The notes: generated by a model not told the origin, from the sequence alone. Shown: positions 36,533-45,616, counted from the first letter of the stretch. The stretch is DNA of 64,000 nucleotides from Paraburkholderia sp. HP33-1 (GCF_021390595.1 NZ_JAJEJR010000001.1:558001-622000); one strand, 5' to 3'. Translations and numbers: made by a program.

Positions 36533-38704
36533 TCAGAAATCGGTGGACAGCGTCGCGACGAACGCGCGGCCCGGGATGGTCCAGTAAAGCGGCGTATTGT
36601 CCGCGGCGGTATAACCGGCCAGCGCGTTGATGCTGGTGCGGTTGAAGAGGTTGTCGATCTGGAAGCCGAGGCGCGTGTTATGCGTCCACGATGCGAGTCG
36701 GTCAAATCTGTACGAGCTGGCGAAGTTGGTCACCGCGTAGCCGCCGATCGGCTGCGTGTTGCCGGTGTCGCCGTACTGATGGCCGACGAACTTCATGAGC
36801 AACGAACCGGCGAGCGGCCCGCGTTCGTAGAGCACGCCGGCGGCGGCGGTCGATTGCGGCGCGTTGGGCATCCACGTATTGGTGCTCTTCTGTTTGGCCG
36901 AATTGAAGGTCAGATTGCCGTACAGGCTGAAACCGTCGCCGACCGACAACGTCGCCTCGGTTTCGACGCCCTTGTAGGTCGCGCCGCCCGCATTCGAGAA
37001 GATCACGTTGTTGCCGACCGTGCGGCTCGTCACCGCGTTGCGGAAGTTGATGTAGTACAGATCGGCGGCGACGGTCAGGCGACCCGTTTTGTACGTCGTG
37101 CCGATCTGGTAGTTGTCGGTCTGTTCCGGATCGGGCTGCCCCGAAATGGTCGGATCGTTGACATAGAACACGTTCAGGTTCGGCGCGAGAAAGCCCTGCG
37201 CGTACTGTGCATACGCGCTCCATTGCGGCGTGATCTGCTGATGCAGCGTCAGCGACGGCAGCACCTTGTCCCACGTGTGACTGAAATCGAGCGGCTCACC
37301 GGTCTTCTGGTTCATCGGCGTATCGATGCTGCGGTTGAACGACACGTACTTGAGTCCCGGCGTAATCGTCAAACCGTTCTGCAGTTGCCAGGCGTATTGC
37401 AGATACGGCTGGAACGTCAGCATCGTGTCGTTCATCGTGAAGTTCTGCGAGATGAACGCGAAGTTCAGCGACGCATCGACATTGAAGTTGTCGCGGAAGT
37501 TGGACTGGTGCGCGATCCACATGCCGGTCTGCAGCTTGCCGGGACCGAACTGCCGCTCGAGCGCGAGGACGTCGCCGAAGGCGCGGTAGTTGTTGTTCAT
37601 CTCCTGGCCGGGCACGTTGTTCGGGCCGAAGATCGTGCCGTTCGGCGTTTCACCGTTCGGGTCGAGCCCGTTGAAACCGTTGTGGTAGTAACCGTACGTA
37701 TAGAGCTTGTTGTCGATCACCCACCCGGCGACCTGCGACTTCACACCGATGTATTCGAAGTCCGTGTTGATCTTGTCGAAGTTGTAGCCGGCGTACGCCT
37801 GGCTCGTCGGATCCGCGCTCAGGCCGAAGTTCGGACCGAACTGCCGGATCTGCGCGGCCGTCGCGCCGAGCGGCACGTTCTGGTGGATGTTGTTGTAAGT
37901 CGCGAACAGCGTGAGCAGCGTGTTGTCGCCGATCGGTTTGTCGAGCTTGAAGTAGACGTTCTGACGGCGCTGGTTCGCGTTGGTCAGGTAACCATCGCTG
38001 CTGCTCTGCGTATAGCCGACCATCGCGCGCGCATCGCCCCATTGCTGCAGATAGCCGGTATTGAACTCGGCGCCAGCCTGCCACGTGTCGAAACTTCCGT
38101 ACGAGCCGAGTACCGAGAATGCCGGTGTTGCCGACGGATCCCTCGACTGCAGGCTGATCGTTCCGCCGAACGTGGCGAAGCCGATCTGCGAAGCGTCACC
38201 GGGACCGCGGTCGACGACGATATTGCCGAGCACCCGGTTCGAGAAAAACGACGTCGAATGATGGGTGAAGTCGTTGGTATCTCCGAAGGGGATGCCATCG
38301 AACGTCACGTTGTACTGGCCGTCCTGAAAGCCGCGAATGGAAAGGCTCTGCGATTCCATCAGGCCGGAGCCGTTTGGATCGACATTCGACACGCTCGGCG
38401 CGATTTGCACGATCTCGCTGTAGTTCTCGGTCGGAGCGGTACTGTTTTCGATGTAGTGCCGGCTGATCACCGACTGCGGTTGGGTTGCGGTGAGCGAGCC
38501 TTGCGAAGGCGCCTGTGCCGGCGCCGACTGCACATTTGTGCTGGCGGCCGTGCCGCTGTTCGATGAGGAGACGGCCGTGCTTTGCACGGAGCCGAGATCG
38601 CCCGAGGTCTCGGCATGCGAGATCTGCGCGCCGGCCGCGCACAGTGTGGCAAGAACGAATTGCGTCAGCGGTTTCTTTCTAAGGGGAAAACTAACCCGTT
38701 GCAT
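36533..38704 (-). CDS. TonB-dependent outer-membrane receptor
   Basis: 723 residues: a signal peptide (cleaved after ISHA, about residue 31), then a Ser/Gln/Ala-rich linker of about 50 residues. The plug follows (SEIVQIAPSVSNVDPNGSGL, SLSIRGFQDGQYNVTFDGIP, VDRGPGDASQIGFATFGGTI), then a 22-strand barrel ending in the aromatic C-terminus GRAFVATLSTDF. The ligand is unknown. I see no Fur box upstream, so iron regulation is not indicated. It heads a five-gene operon (receptor, exbB, exbD, tonB, propeller) and is divergent from an acid phosphatase gene. Confidence 0.92.
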   Translation of the reverse strand: MQRVSFPLRKKPLTQFVLATLCAAGAQISHAETSGDLGSVQSTAVSSSNSGTAASTNVQSAPAQAPSQGSLTATQPQSVISRHYIENSTAPTENYSEIVQIAPSVSNVDPNGSGLMESQSLSIRGFQDGQYNVTFDGIPFGDTNDFTHHSTSFFSNRVLGNIVVDRGPGDASQIGFATFGGTISLQSRDPSATPAFSVLGSYGSFDTWQAGAEFNTGYLQQWGDARAMVGYTQSSSDGYLTNANQRRQNVYFKLDKPIGDNTLLTLFATYNNIHQNVPLGATAAQIRQFGPNFGLSADPTSQAYAGYNFDKINTDFEYIGVKSQVAGWVIDNKLYTYGYYHNGFNGLDPNGETPNGTIFGPNNVPGQEMNNNYRAFGDVLALERQFGPGKLQTGMWIAHQSNFRDNFNVDASLNFAFISQNFTMNDTMLTFQPYLQYAWQLQNGLTITPGLKYVSFNRSIDTPMNQKTGEPLDFSHTWDKVLPSLTLHQQITPQWSAYAQYAQGFLAPNLNVFYVNDPTISGQPDPEQTDNYQIGTTYKTGRLTVAADLYYINFRNAVTSRTVGNNVIFSNAGGATYKGVETEATLSVGDGFSLYGNLTFNSAKQKSTNTWMPNAPQSTAAAGVLYERGPLAGSLLMKFVGHQYGDTGNTQPIGGYAVTNFASSYRFDRLASWTHNTRLGFQIDNLFNRTSINALAGYTAADNTPLYWTIPGRAFVATLSTDF

Positions 38705-39013
38705 GGTGCTGCATCCTTTCGCGAGTGGGGCAATGAACTGGGAGTCGAACGAGGCGGGATGCTATCAACCGTCCATTAACGCGAAGTGATCGGTATCTTA
38801 CGAAGTTAAAGTTGCTATGACGGATGCCCGACGACATCGCGATCCGCGCTGAAGCCAGGCGGCGCGCTCAGGTTTGTAAGTTTGTGGACACCGCTCATTC
38901 ATACGTGCGCACTAGCATCGGCTGCACCGTTCAGGCGGTGAATCACTTCGTTTCTGGTGCCGGCGATAGCGCCGTGCCACTTCGCATCAATCCCTCTTCG
39001 TTTTCCGCACACA
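38705..39013. other. divergent control region between the TonB receptor and the acid phosphatase
   Basis: 309 nt with no supported gene. The part near 38770-38820 is AT-richer and likely holds the receptor promoter. I found no Fur box and no complete Pho box. No Shine-Dalgarno sequence is obvious before the phosphatase ATG. Confidence 0.5.
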
Positions 39014-39730
39014 ATGAAACGCTTTACCTGCATACCCCTCGCTGCTTCACTCTTCGTCGCTGCAAGTGCAGCGAGTTACGCCGCACCGTCCGCGGATGCG
39101 AGCTATATCGACGCCCGTCAAATCCCGCTTGGCGCGCTGCTCGCGCCGCCTGCCGCCGACGGTTCCGAGCGCCAGCTGGCCGATCTCGATGCCGTGCTGA
39201 ACGCACAACGCAGCCGCACGCCCGAGCAGGTTGCGCGCGCGAAAGCGGACGCCACGAAGTCCGTGTTCCGTTTCGCGGATGTGCTCGGGCCGGACTTCAA
39301 CGAAGCCGGTCTGCCGAAAGCCGCTGCGCTGTTCGAGGCCGTCGATCACGATGCCGAGCGAGTCGCAAAGGGCGGCAAGCACTTCTTTAGCCGCGCGCGG
39401 CCCTTCGTCGAGAGCCGCGACGTGCAGCCGATCGTGCCGAAGCGGGCGGGAGACGACTACAACTCGTACCCGAGCGGCCATGCGACCTTCGGCTATCTGT
39501 GCGCGATCCTGCTCGCCCAGATGGTCCCTGAGAAGCGCGATGCGCTGTTCGAGCGCGGCCGCGAATTCGGCATGAACCGCGTCGTCGACGGCGTGCACTA
39601 TCCGAGCGATGTCGAAGCGGGCCGCATCGACGGAACGCTCGTCGCGGCGGCGCTCATGGCCAATCCGGATTTTCAGCGCGACTTTGCCGAGGCGAAGGCG
39701 GAGGTCCGCGCGGCACTGAAGCTCGACTAG
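39014..39730 (+). CDS. class A non-specific acid phosphatase (PAP2 superfamily), secreted
   Basis: 238 residues with a signal peptide (residues 1-22 or so, ending ASYA). All three PAP2 active-site motifs are intact: KHFFSRARP (KX6RP), SYPSGHATFGY (PSGH), and NRVVDGVHYPSD (RX5HX3D). This matches PhoN/PhoC-type periplasmic phosphatases that strip phosphate from many organic esters. It is divergent from the TonB-receptor operon and upstream of a two-component system on the same strand (148-nt gap). Confidence 0.93.
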   Translation: MKRFTCIPLAASLFVAASAASYAAPSADASYIDARQIPLGALLAPPAADGSERQLADLDAVLNAQRSRTPEQVARAKADATKSVFRFADVLGPDFNEAGLPKAAALFEAVDHDAERVAKGGKHFFSRARPFVESRDVQPIVPKRAGDDYNSYPSGHATFGYLCAILLAQMVPEKRDALFERGREFGMNRVVDGVHYPSDVEAGRIDGTLVAAALMANPDFQRDFAEAKAEVRAALKLD

Positions 39731-39878
39731 TTGCGCGCGTGAACGGTTTCCGGCCCGGTTGCGGACGCGTCATGAAGCAGCAACATGGCCCTGTCATACT
39801 CCGCGCCCGCACGGACGTACCCCGCTATTGACGTCGCCGTTCATGCGGTGACACACGACCACAGGAAACGACGTCCTC

Positions 39879-40601
39879 TTGGAAAGCAAAGCAGCGATCA
39901 ACTACCCCGCGGGGCGAAGACCCCGCATTCTCGTCGTCGAAGATGACGAGCGTGTGAGGCTCGAGGTGTCCACCGCGCTAGAGGACTACGACTTCGCAGT
40001 GGAAAGCGTATCGAGTGGCCATGCCGGCCTGTTGCGCGCGCTCAACGGCGATTTTGACGCCGTCGTGCTCGACCGGATGCTGCCCGATGTGGATGGCCTG
40101 TCGATCCTCTCCACGTTGCGCAACGTCGGCAAACAAACGCCGGTACTGATACTGAGCGCGCTTTCAGCGGTCGACGAGCGCGTACGCGGCCTGCGCGCCG
40201 GCGGCGACGATTACCTGACCAAACCGTTCGACAGTCTGGAGCTGACCGCGCGCCTCAATGCGCTGCTGCGCCGCCGCTCTTCCTCGGATCAGCCGCTCGT
40301 GCTGAGTGTCGGCGACCTCGTGCTCGATATGGACACGGCTCAGGTCCGGCGCGCGGGCGAGCCGATCGAGTTGAAGCCCCGCGAGTACCAGTTGCTCAAA
40401 TACCTGATGCTGCATACGGAGCAGCCGGTGACGCGCGCGATGCTGTTCGAGTCGGTCTGGAATTACCACTTCAATGCGCAGACCAACGTGATCGATATGC
40501 ACATCGGTCAACTGCGCCGCAAGATCAGTTTGAACGGACGGTTTTCGCTCATGATCCACACGATTCGAAATGTCGGCTATGTGCTCCGTGCCGGCGACTA
40601 G
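39879..40601 (+). CDS. response regulator, OmpR/PhoB type
   Basis: 240 residues: a receiver domain (ILVVEDDERVRLEVS; phospho-acceptor Asp in DAVVLDRMLPDVDG near residue 63; TKPFD switch lysine near 113) and a C-terminal winged helix (LKPREYQLLKYLMLH ... TNVIDMHIGQLRRKI). The start is TTG at 39879, preceded by AGGA 12 nt upstream; no ATG fits the conserved N-terminus. It overlaps the histidine kinase gene by 32 nt. Target genes are not known; the flanking phosphatase and TonB operon are the natural candidates. Confidence 0.93.
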   Translation: MESKAAINYPAGRRPRILVVEDDERVRLEVSTALEDYDFAVESVSSGHAGLLRALNGDFDAVVLDRMLPDVDGLSILSTLRNVGKQTPVLILSALSAVDERVRGLRAGGDDYLTKPFDSLELTARLNALLRRRSSSDQPLVLSVGDLVLDMDTAQVRRAGEPIELKPREYQLLKYLMLHTEQPVTRAMLFESVWNYHFNAQTNVIDMHIGQLRRKISLNGRFSLMIHTIRNVGYVLRAGD

Positions 40602-41961
40602 GCGCTGGCCGCGCCTGCCGGCGAGCCACGTCACGTGGCTGCTGATGGTGTTCGTCAGTTGCGCGGTCGTGCTGTTCGCGATGCTTTACTGGATGATGCA
40701 CACGTATCTGCTGCACGAGGTCGATGAACGGCTGCGCGGAGAGGTGGCCGAGTTCAGTTCGATTGGCCGCGCCGAGGCGATTGCCAATATCGCGGCGCTC
40801 AGCCGGCGCGACATCGCGAGCAGCCGACCCTATGGCGTGTTCGATGAGAACGGCCGCTGGCTCGCCGGCAATATCCCTGCGTTGCCGGCCGAGCGCGAAC
40901 GCCGGCCGTTCTACTACGCGCAGTCGATGAACAAGGGGCCGCCGTCGCCGGACAGTCATTTCCGCGGCATCATCGTGCCGACGCGTAGCGGTTTGCGGAT
41001 CGTCGTCGGTCACTCGATCGACGAGATCATTCATTTCGACCATACGCTCGTGAAGATCCTGTGCCTCGGGCTCACGCTGACGATTCTGCTCGCCGTCGGC
41101 TGCGGCGCCGCGCTTCATGCGATGTCGAACCGGCGCATCCGGTCGATGAGTCTGACGGCACGCGAGATCATGGCGGGCCAGCTGAACCGGCGTCTGCCGG
41201 ATCGCGGCACGCATCACGATCTCGATCGTCTCGCGGAAATCGTCAACCTGATGCTCGATGAAATCGAGCGGCTCGTGGCCGAAGTCCGCGGCGTATGTGC
41301 GGGCATCGCCCACGATCTGCGCACACCGATGACGCATCTGCGCGCGGGGCTCGAACGTGCGCGGCGGCGCTCGCATACCGTCGACGACTACGCAAGCGCC
41401 GTCGACGCCGCGATCACACAGTCGGACATCGTGCTGAACCGTTTCACCGCGCTATTGAGAATCGCGGAGGTTGAAGCGGATGTCAGACGCGCGAGCTTCG
41501 GCGACGTCTCGCTGGACACCATCTTGCGCGACGTCGCGGAGTTGTACGAACCGGTCGCGGAAAGCCGCCGTTTGTCGGTCGCGGTGCTTGCGTCCGAACC
41601 GGTTTTCGCGCGCGGCGACGTGGACCTGCTGTTCGGCGCGATCGAGAATCTGCTCGATAACGCGCTGAAGTTCACGCCCGGCGGTGGCGCGGTGACGCTG
41701 CAAGCGGCGCTTGAAGCAGGACGGCCGGTCGTGCAGGTCGCGGACACCGGACCCGGGATCGAGGCGGGCGAGCGCGACGCGGTTCTGCGTCCGTTCTATC
41801 GCAGCAGAAACGGGCAGGAGTCGGCGCCTTCAGGACATGGAGTCGGCTTGAGTCTCGTGGCCGCGATCGCGCGGGTGCACGAGGCCGTCGTGGAGATTCA
41901 CGACAACACGCCGGGCTGCAGGATCGTATTGCGGTTCAATGCGGGACTGCCAGCGCGTTGA
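40570..41961 (+). CDS. sensor histidine kinase
   Basis: 463 residues: membrane helix 1 at about 22-45, a periplasmic sensor loop (about 46-150), helix 2 at about 155-180, HAMP, and a HisKA domain with phospho-acceptor His in GIAHDLRTPMTHL. The HATPase domain has ENLLDNALKFTPGGG, DTGPGIEAG and SGHGVGLSLVAAIA. The G2 box and N box are intact. Starts at ATG 40570 or ATG 40579 are both possible, and both overlap the regulator gene, indicating coupled translation. The loop has no recognisable ligand domain. Confidence 0.93.
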   Translation: MSAMCSVPATRRWPRLPASHVTWLLMVFVSCAVVLFAMLYWMMHTYLLHEVDERLRGEVAEFSSIGRAEAIANIAALSRRDIASSRPYGVFDENGRWLAGNIPALPAERERRPFYYAQSMNKGPPSPDSHFRGIIVPTRSGLRIVVGHSIDEIIHFDHTLVKILCLGLTLTILLAVGCGAALHAMSNRRIRSMSLTAREIMAGQLNRRLPDRGTHHDLDRLAEIVNLMLDEIERLVAEVRGVCAGIAHDLRTPMTHLRAGLERARRRSHTVDDYASAVDAAITQSDIVLNRFTALLRIAEVEADVRRASFGDVSLDTILRDVAELYEPVAESRRLSVAVLASEPVFARGDVDLLFGAIENLLDNALKFTPGGGAVTLQAALEAGRPVVQVADTGPGIEAGERDAVLRPFYRSRNGQESAPSGHGVGLSLVAAIARVHEAVVEIHDNTPGCRIVLRFNAGLPAR

Positions 41962-42010
41962 GGTGAGACGGCGGCCCGTCGCGACGGCTTTCACGCATGG
42001 AAGTGCATGA

Positions 42011-42041
42011 AAAAAAACGACCCACCAGATGGCGGGTCGTT
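42011..42041 (-). terminator. intrinsic terminator of the 571-aa lipoprotein gene
   Basis: Read on the reverse strand, AACGACCC and GGGTCGTT pair around a 10-nt loop and are followed by a T-run. The stem lies 23 nt beyond the lipoprotein stop, between it and the convergent histidine kinase gene. Confidence 0.75.
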
Positions 42042-42063
42042 ACTTGTGAATCGACTACTCCGC

Positions 42064-43779
42064 TCAGGACTTCGGCACGAGCGCGACGCCGCGCAGCGCC
42101 TGGCCAAACGGCACGGTCTGCATCACGGTGAATCCCTGCGCCGAGCTCACCGTCGAACCGCTGATGCTCACCGTGATCTTGACGAGCTGGTTCGAGTCGG
42201 CACCCGCATCGAACACGGTGCCCAGGCTGTTGCCGATCGTCGAGGTCACCGCGTAGATCGTGAACGAACCGTCGCTGTTGACCTGGCCCGTGATGTTGCG
42301 CAGGCCGTCAGGCGTGGTCGTATAGCTCGCGCCCTTCGTACCGTACACACCGGTGGTGTCCGTCACGGTGTAGGCGGTGCCGAGGTTCAGGCCCGTCGTC
42401 AGGTTGGCGAGCGGCTTCCACGTGCCGTTCTGGTTTTGATAGACCCACAGGCCGCCGCTGCCGCTCACCTGGTCGCCCGCAATGCCGTCGCCTTCGTCGG
42501 CGACGAACATGATCGACGGATTCGACGCGGGGATCCACATACCGAACGGATAGACCGTGCCGGTTACCTGGCTAGCCGACGTGAGCGCTGTCAGGTTCGT
42601 CGCGAGGGCCGTCGTGAAGCCCGGCACGATCGTGATCGCGGCGTTTTGCGGCAGCGTACCGCCATTGGCGAGCGCACCGGTCGCGCCCACCTGGTAGACG
42701 GTGTTCACGCCATTGCCGCCGCTGCCCTTGGAGACGTACATCGTGCCGTCCGGGCCGACGAAGAGGCCGCGGAGGTTGACGTCCTTGCCGGTTTTGTCGG
42801 CGGCCGTCGCGGGCGTCGTCGGCAGGCTCGTGATCGAGAAACCGAACTGGTCGCCCGTCGAGCTGCCGCCCGTGATCGAACCCATCGACGCCAGCGAGCA
42901 TGCCGTTCCAGTCGGTGCGACTGCATATGTGCCGGTGCCCGTGCCGGACTGGAAGGCGCCGATTACCTGCGTGAACGCGCATTGGCTGCCGGGGGCGATG
43001 GATTGCACGCCGGTAGCCATCGTCAGCATGTCGAGCTGCGCCGTCGTCGGCTTCGGATTCTTGCCCGAATTGCCGGCATTGCCGACGAGGTAGTACATGC
43101 CGTTGGCCAGCACCGCTGCGCGGCTGTTGTTGCCGGCGTAGGCGTTGGTGTTCGTGAACGACAGGCTGTTGTCGGCGAAATTCAGCTGCGCGACGGTACG
43201 GTAGGTCGGCGTCGCGACGTCGGTATTCGTCGTGTCGACCACGCCCGGCGTATTCGAGTTCGAGATATCGGCCTGGTCGATCGACGTGTTGTAGCCGGTG
43301 AACGTCAGCGATTTCTGATCCAGCGACACGTTCAGCGCAAGCTCGGACTTCGAGGCGAAGCTGGAGGCGAAATTCACGTTGCTTTTCGCGGCCTGCGCGG
43401 TGATGTCCAGCGTTTGCGACGGGCTCGTCGCGTTCGGTGCCCACTGATCGAGATACGCTTCCGACGTCACGCCGAAGTTGGCGTCGTTCGCATCGTTGGT
43501 GAACACATTCGGAAAGGTGCCCGGCGTGACAGCGGTCACCGGCGCTGCATTGGTGGTCGTGGGCGTCGCGTTGTATGGCAGCGTGCCGCTCAGCGTGAAC
43601 GTGGGGTCATAGGCCGTGCGCGAGACCAGCAGGTTGCCGGCCGTGTAGTTGCTGGTGGAAGTCGTGGCCGGGGTGCCGCTCGTGCTGCCTTGCGACGCCG
43701 TGTTTTGGGTGCTGCCGCCGCAGCCGTAGATGGCGGAGATCAGAACTGCGATAGGAAGCGCCTTCAGGGTGGTTTGCAT
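42064..43779 (-). CDS. large secreted lipoprotein of unknown function
   Basis: 571 residues. The N-terminus MQTTLKALPIAVLISAIYGC ends in a lipobox-like site, followed by a Gly/Ser/Thr-rich linker, suggesting a lipid-anchored protein. The rest is rich in Thr, Asn, Gly and Val with repeated strand-like blocks (GLFVGPDGTMYVSKGSGG, GMWIPASNPSIMFVADEGDG), resembling a beta-propeller. No catalytic motif is recognised. It is monocistronic, with its own terminator, lying between the kinase and the PAP2 gene. The ATG at 43779 has no strong ribosome site. Confidence 0.75.
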   Translation of the reverse strand: MQTTLKALPIAVLISAIYGCGGSTQNTASQGSTSGTPATTSTSNYTAGNLLVSRTAYDPTFTLSGTLPYNATPTTTNAAPVTAVTPGTFPNVFTNDANDANFGVTSEAYLDQWAPNATSPSQTLDITAQAAKSNVNFASSFASKSELALNVSLDQKSLTFTGYNTSIDQADISNSNTPGVVDTTNTDVATPTYRTVAQLNFADNSLSFTNTNAYAGNNSRAAVLANGMYYLVGNAGNSGKNPKPTTAQLDMLTMATGVQSIAPGSQCAFTQVIGAFQSGTGTGTYAVAPTGTACSLASMGSITGGSSTGDQFGFSITSLPTTPATAADKTGKDVNLRGLFVGPDGTMYVSKGSGGNGVNTVYQVGATGALANGGTLPQNAAITIVPGFTTALATNLTALTSASQVTGTVYPFGMWIPASNPSIMFVADEGDGIAGDQVSGSGGLWVYQNQNGTWKPLANLTTGLNLGTAYTVTDTTGVYGTKGASYTTTPDGLRNITGQVNSDGSFTIYAVTSTIGNSLGTVFDAGADSNQLVKITVSISGSTVSSAQGFTVMQTVPFGQALRGVALVPKS

Positions 43780-44175
43780 TCTGTTCGCTTGAGTAGGGTG
43801 GTGAAATTTTTTGAAAGTTGCAGCCGGTATTGCAGCTCGCGAGGCTACAAACCACCCGTGGCACAAACGTGAATCGAAAATTACTAAAAATTTAGAATGC
43901 GGCGTGGCGCGAACCCGAAGAGGGGCTCTGCGCCACGCTTGGTGCACGAATGCCTGCTTCGAATCGTCACCGAAAACGTTCGCTGGACCACACTTTGCGC
44001 CACCAATTCAATCAACTATTCTGAGGAAGTGCGCAATCATCAAAGGAGCTCGGGCTTGGCCTTCGATAGCTGAGCCTCGGTGCAGCCTGTGATTTCGCAA
44101 CGGCTCCTTCAGCGTGCGGTCGTTCGGTTTTCAATTGCCAACGCGGCGGTATCCGCACCGAATGGTGGGGTAACC
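43780..44175. other. divergent region between the lipoprotein and PAP2 genes
   Basis: 396 nt with no convincing gene. It contains a direct repeat of TTGCAGC (43818-43824 and 43830-43836), 12 bp apart, and an AT-rich patch around 43875-43900 that could be a promoter for the reverse lipoprotein gene. GGGG 7 nt before the PAP2 ATG at 44176 may be its ribosome site. Confidence 0.4.
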
Positions 44176-44808
44176 ATGTCTACGAGATCATTGGCGTTGT
44201 TGAGCTGCATCTGCAAGCGTTTGATCGTTACGACAGCGTTAAGCGCCGTCAGCCTGACAGCGCACGCCGGCATTGACCACGTATGGGCGTACGACCAGAG
44301 CGGCATCTGGAACCGGAACGTCCAGCTGGCACTCGAGTATTCGGTGATCGCCACTGCAGTGGGCGGCGCGCTGTGGCTGGGCAACGACAATGAGCTTGGC
44401 CATACTTTCTGGCAAACGGTGGATGCTGGGGCTATCTCGGCGGTTGCCGCGCAGGGCATGAAATACGCGTTTCGCCGTGCACGCCCCAATAGCGGGCAGG
44501 GGCCGGGCGCATGGTTCGTGAGCGGTGGCGACAGCTTCCCGAGCGGCGAAGTGACCTTGCAGGCCAGCTTCGTTACGCCGTTTATCGTCAACTACGGACG
44601 ACGGTACCCATGGGTCTGGGCACTCGAACTATTGCCCGCCTATGACGCAGTGGCCCGGATGAAGGCACAGGCGCACTGGCAAACAGACGTCCTCGCGGGT
44701 TGGGCGCTGGGTACGGCGGTCGGCTATTTCGCAACCACCTGGCAAACGCCCATTTTCGTGCAGATTCTGCCGCACGGACTGACCGTTGGCTTTTCCAAGC
44801 GCTTCTGA
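44176..44808 (+). CDS. PAP2-family phosphatase with a PSGE motif in place of PSGH
   Basis: 210 residues with an N-terminal signal or anchor segment (residues 1-30, ending LTAHA). PAP2 motif 1 is intact (KYAFRRARP) and motif 3 is near-intact (ARMKAQAHWQTD, with the nucleophile His and Asp). Motif 2 reads DSFPSGEVTLQASF, with Glu where His is normally the proton donor. Hydrophobic segments such as VLAGWALGTAVGYFA suggest membrane association. It is convergent with cytochrome b561. Activity cannot be predicted from the altered motif. Confidence 0.8.
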   Translation: MSTRSLALLSCICKRLIVTTALSAVSLTAHAGIDHVWAYDQSGIWNRNVQLALEYSVIATAVGGALWLGNDNELGHTFWQTVDAGAISAVAAQGMKYAFRRARPNSGQGPGAWFVSGGDSFPSGEVTLQASFVTPFIVNYGRRYPWVWALELLPAYDAVARMKAQAHWQTDVLAGWALGTAVGYFATTWQTPIFVQILPHGLTVGFSKRF

Positions 44809-44825
44809 GGAGCACGCTTCAGGGC

Positions 44826-45398
44826 TTACCGGCCAGCTCTTGCCCGTGCCCCCGGAAACCAGCGAGGAAGCATGGTGATCAGTACGTCATCCTTCAGGAC
44901 GGCGTGATGGAACAGAGCAGCGAGCGCGTGCAGTCCCGCAAGCCACATGATTGCGTCGCCGAGCAACTTGTGGACCGATGCCAGGGTTGCGCCTGCATCA
45001 TGTGAGACGGCGATCAAAGGTGGAATTTCGACACCGGCGACGAGCGTCAGAGGGTGTCCTTCGAGCCATGCGCCAGCCACGGCCGTCAGCGGAAGTGCAA
45101 CGAGAAGCAGATACAGCAGCGATTGGACGACTGTCGCCATGAGATCCATCCAGCGCGACACGGAGGGTGTCTTGGGTCGGGTATCGATCGTCCGCCATAG
45201 CAATCGGATGGCAGTCAGCGCGAACACGCACAATCCCAATGTCTCATGGAGTCGCCGGTCGAAATCGTGGACGGACGAGTACACGCGCTGCTCCGGTCCG
45301 CCAGGCCCATACACAAATGCGACGAGGACAAGAATCGCAGTACACCAATGGAAGAATTGGGCCGTCGGACCGTAGCGTAGGCTAGTGCTTTTCACCAT
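44826..45398 (-). CDS. cytochrome b561 family protein
   Basis: 190 residues with four membrane helices and the b-haem histidines of the family: His17 in FFHWCTAILVLVAF, His50 in RRLHETLGLCVFALTAIRLL, and histidines in ASVHKLLGDAIMWLAGLHALAALFHH. Family members pass electrons from ubiquinol to superoxide or other acceptors at the inner membrane. AAGGGG precedes the ATG at 45398. It converges on the PAP2 gene. Confidence 0.9.
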   Translation of the reverse strand: MVKSTSLRYGPTAQFFHWCTAILVLVAFVYGPGGPEQRVYSSVHDFDRRLHETLGLCVFALTAIRLLWRTIDTRPKTPSVSRWMDLMATVVQSLLYLLLVALPLTAVAGAWLEGHPLTLVAGVEIPPLIAVSHDAGATLASVHKLLGDAIMWLAGLHALAALFHHAVLKDDVLITMLPRWFPGARARAGR

Positions 45399-45572
45399 GG
45401 GGCTTCCCCTTTGCTAGTCAGTTGAGCGTCGATCGGGAGATCAGAATGGTTGCAGACAACGAGCTAGTCGCTTAGCCGGACCATTATCGCTCTTCAATCT
45501 TGCCGACCGCCGAAACGCGGCCGCCCAGCGTGAGCGAAGACAGGGGGATGGTCAGTGAGGCTTTTTGCGGAG

Positions 45573-45608
45573 CAAAGAAAAAGGGCCTAGCGCGAACGCT
45601 AAGCCCTT
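45573..45608 (-). terminator. intrinsic terminator of tRNA-Lys
   Basis: On the reverse strand AAGGGC, one mismatch, TAGCG, loop TTCG, CGCTA, one mismatch and GCCCTT form a hairpin followed by TTTTTCTTT. It lies 9 nt after the tRNA 3' end. Confidence 0.8.
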
Positions 45609-45616
45609 GAATCTTT

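Noticed and set aside
38705..39013. Fur box before the TonB receptor
   Set aside because: No GATAAT-type repeat was found on either strand, so iron control is not supported.
39791..39797. CTGTCAT half-site resembling a Pho box before the response regulator
   Set aside because: A Pho box needs two 11-bp repeats; only one half is present and the second position does not match.
42007..43872. 621-codon frame antisense to the lipoprotein gene
   Set aside because: Arg/Gly-rich shadow; the lipoprotein strand has the lipobox, ordinary composition and a terminator.
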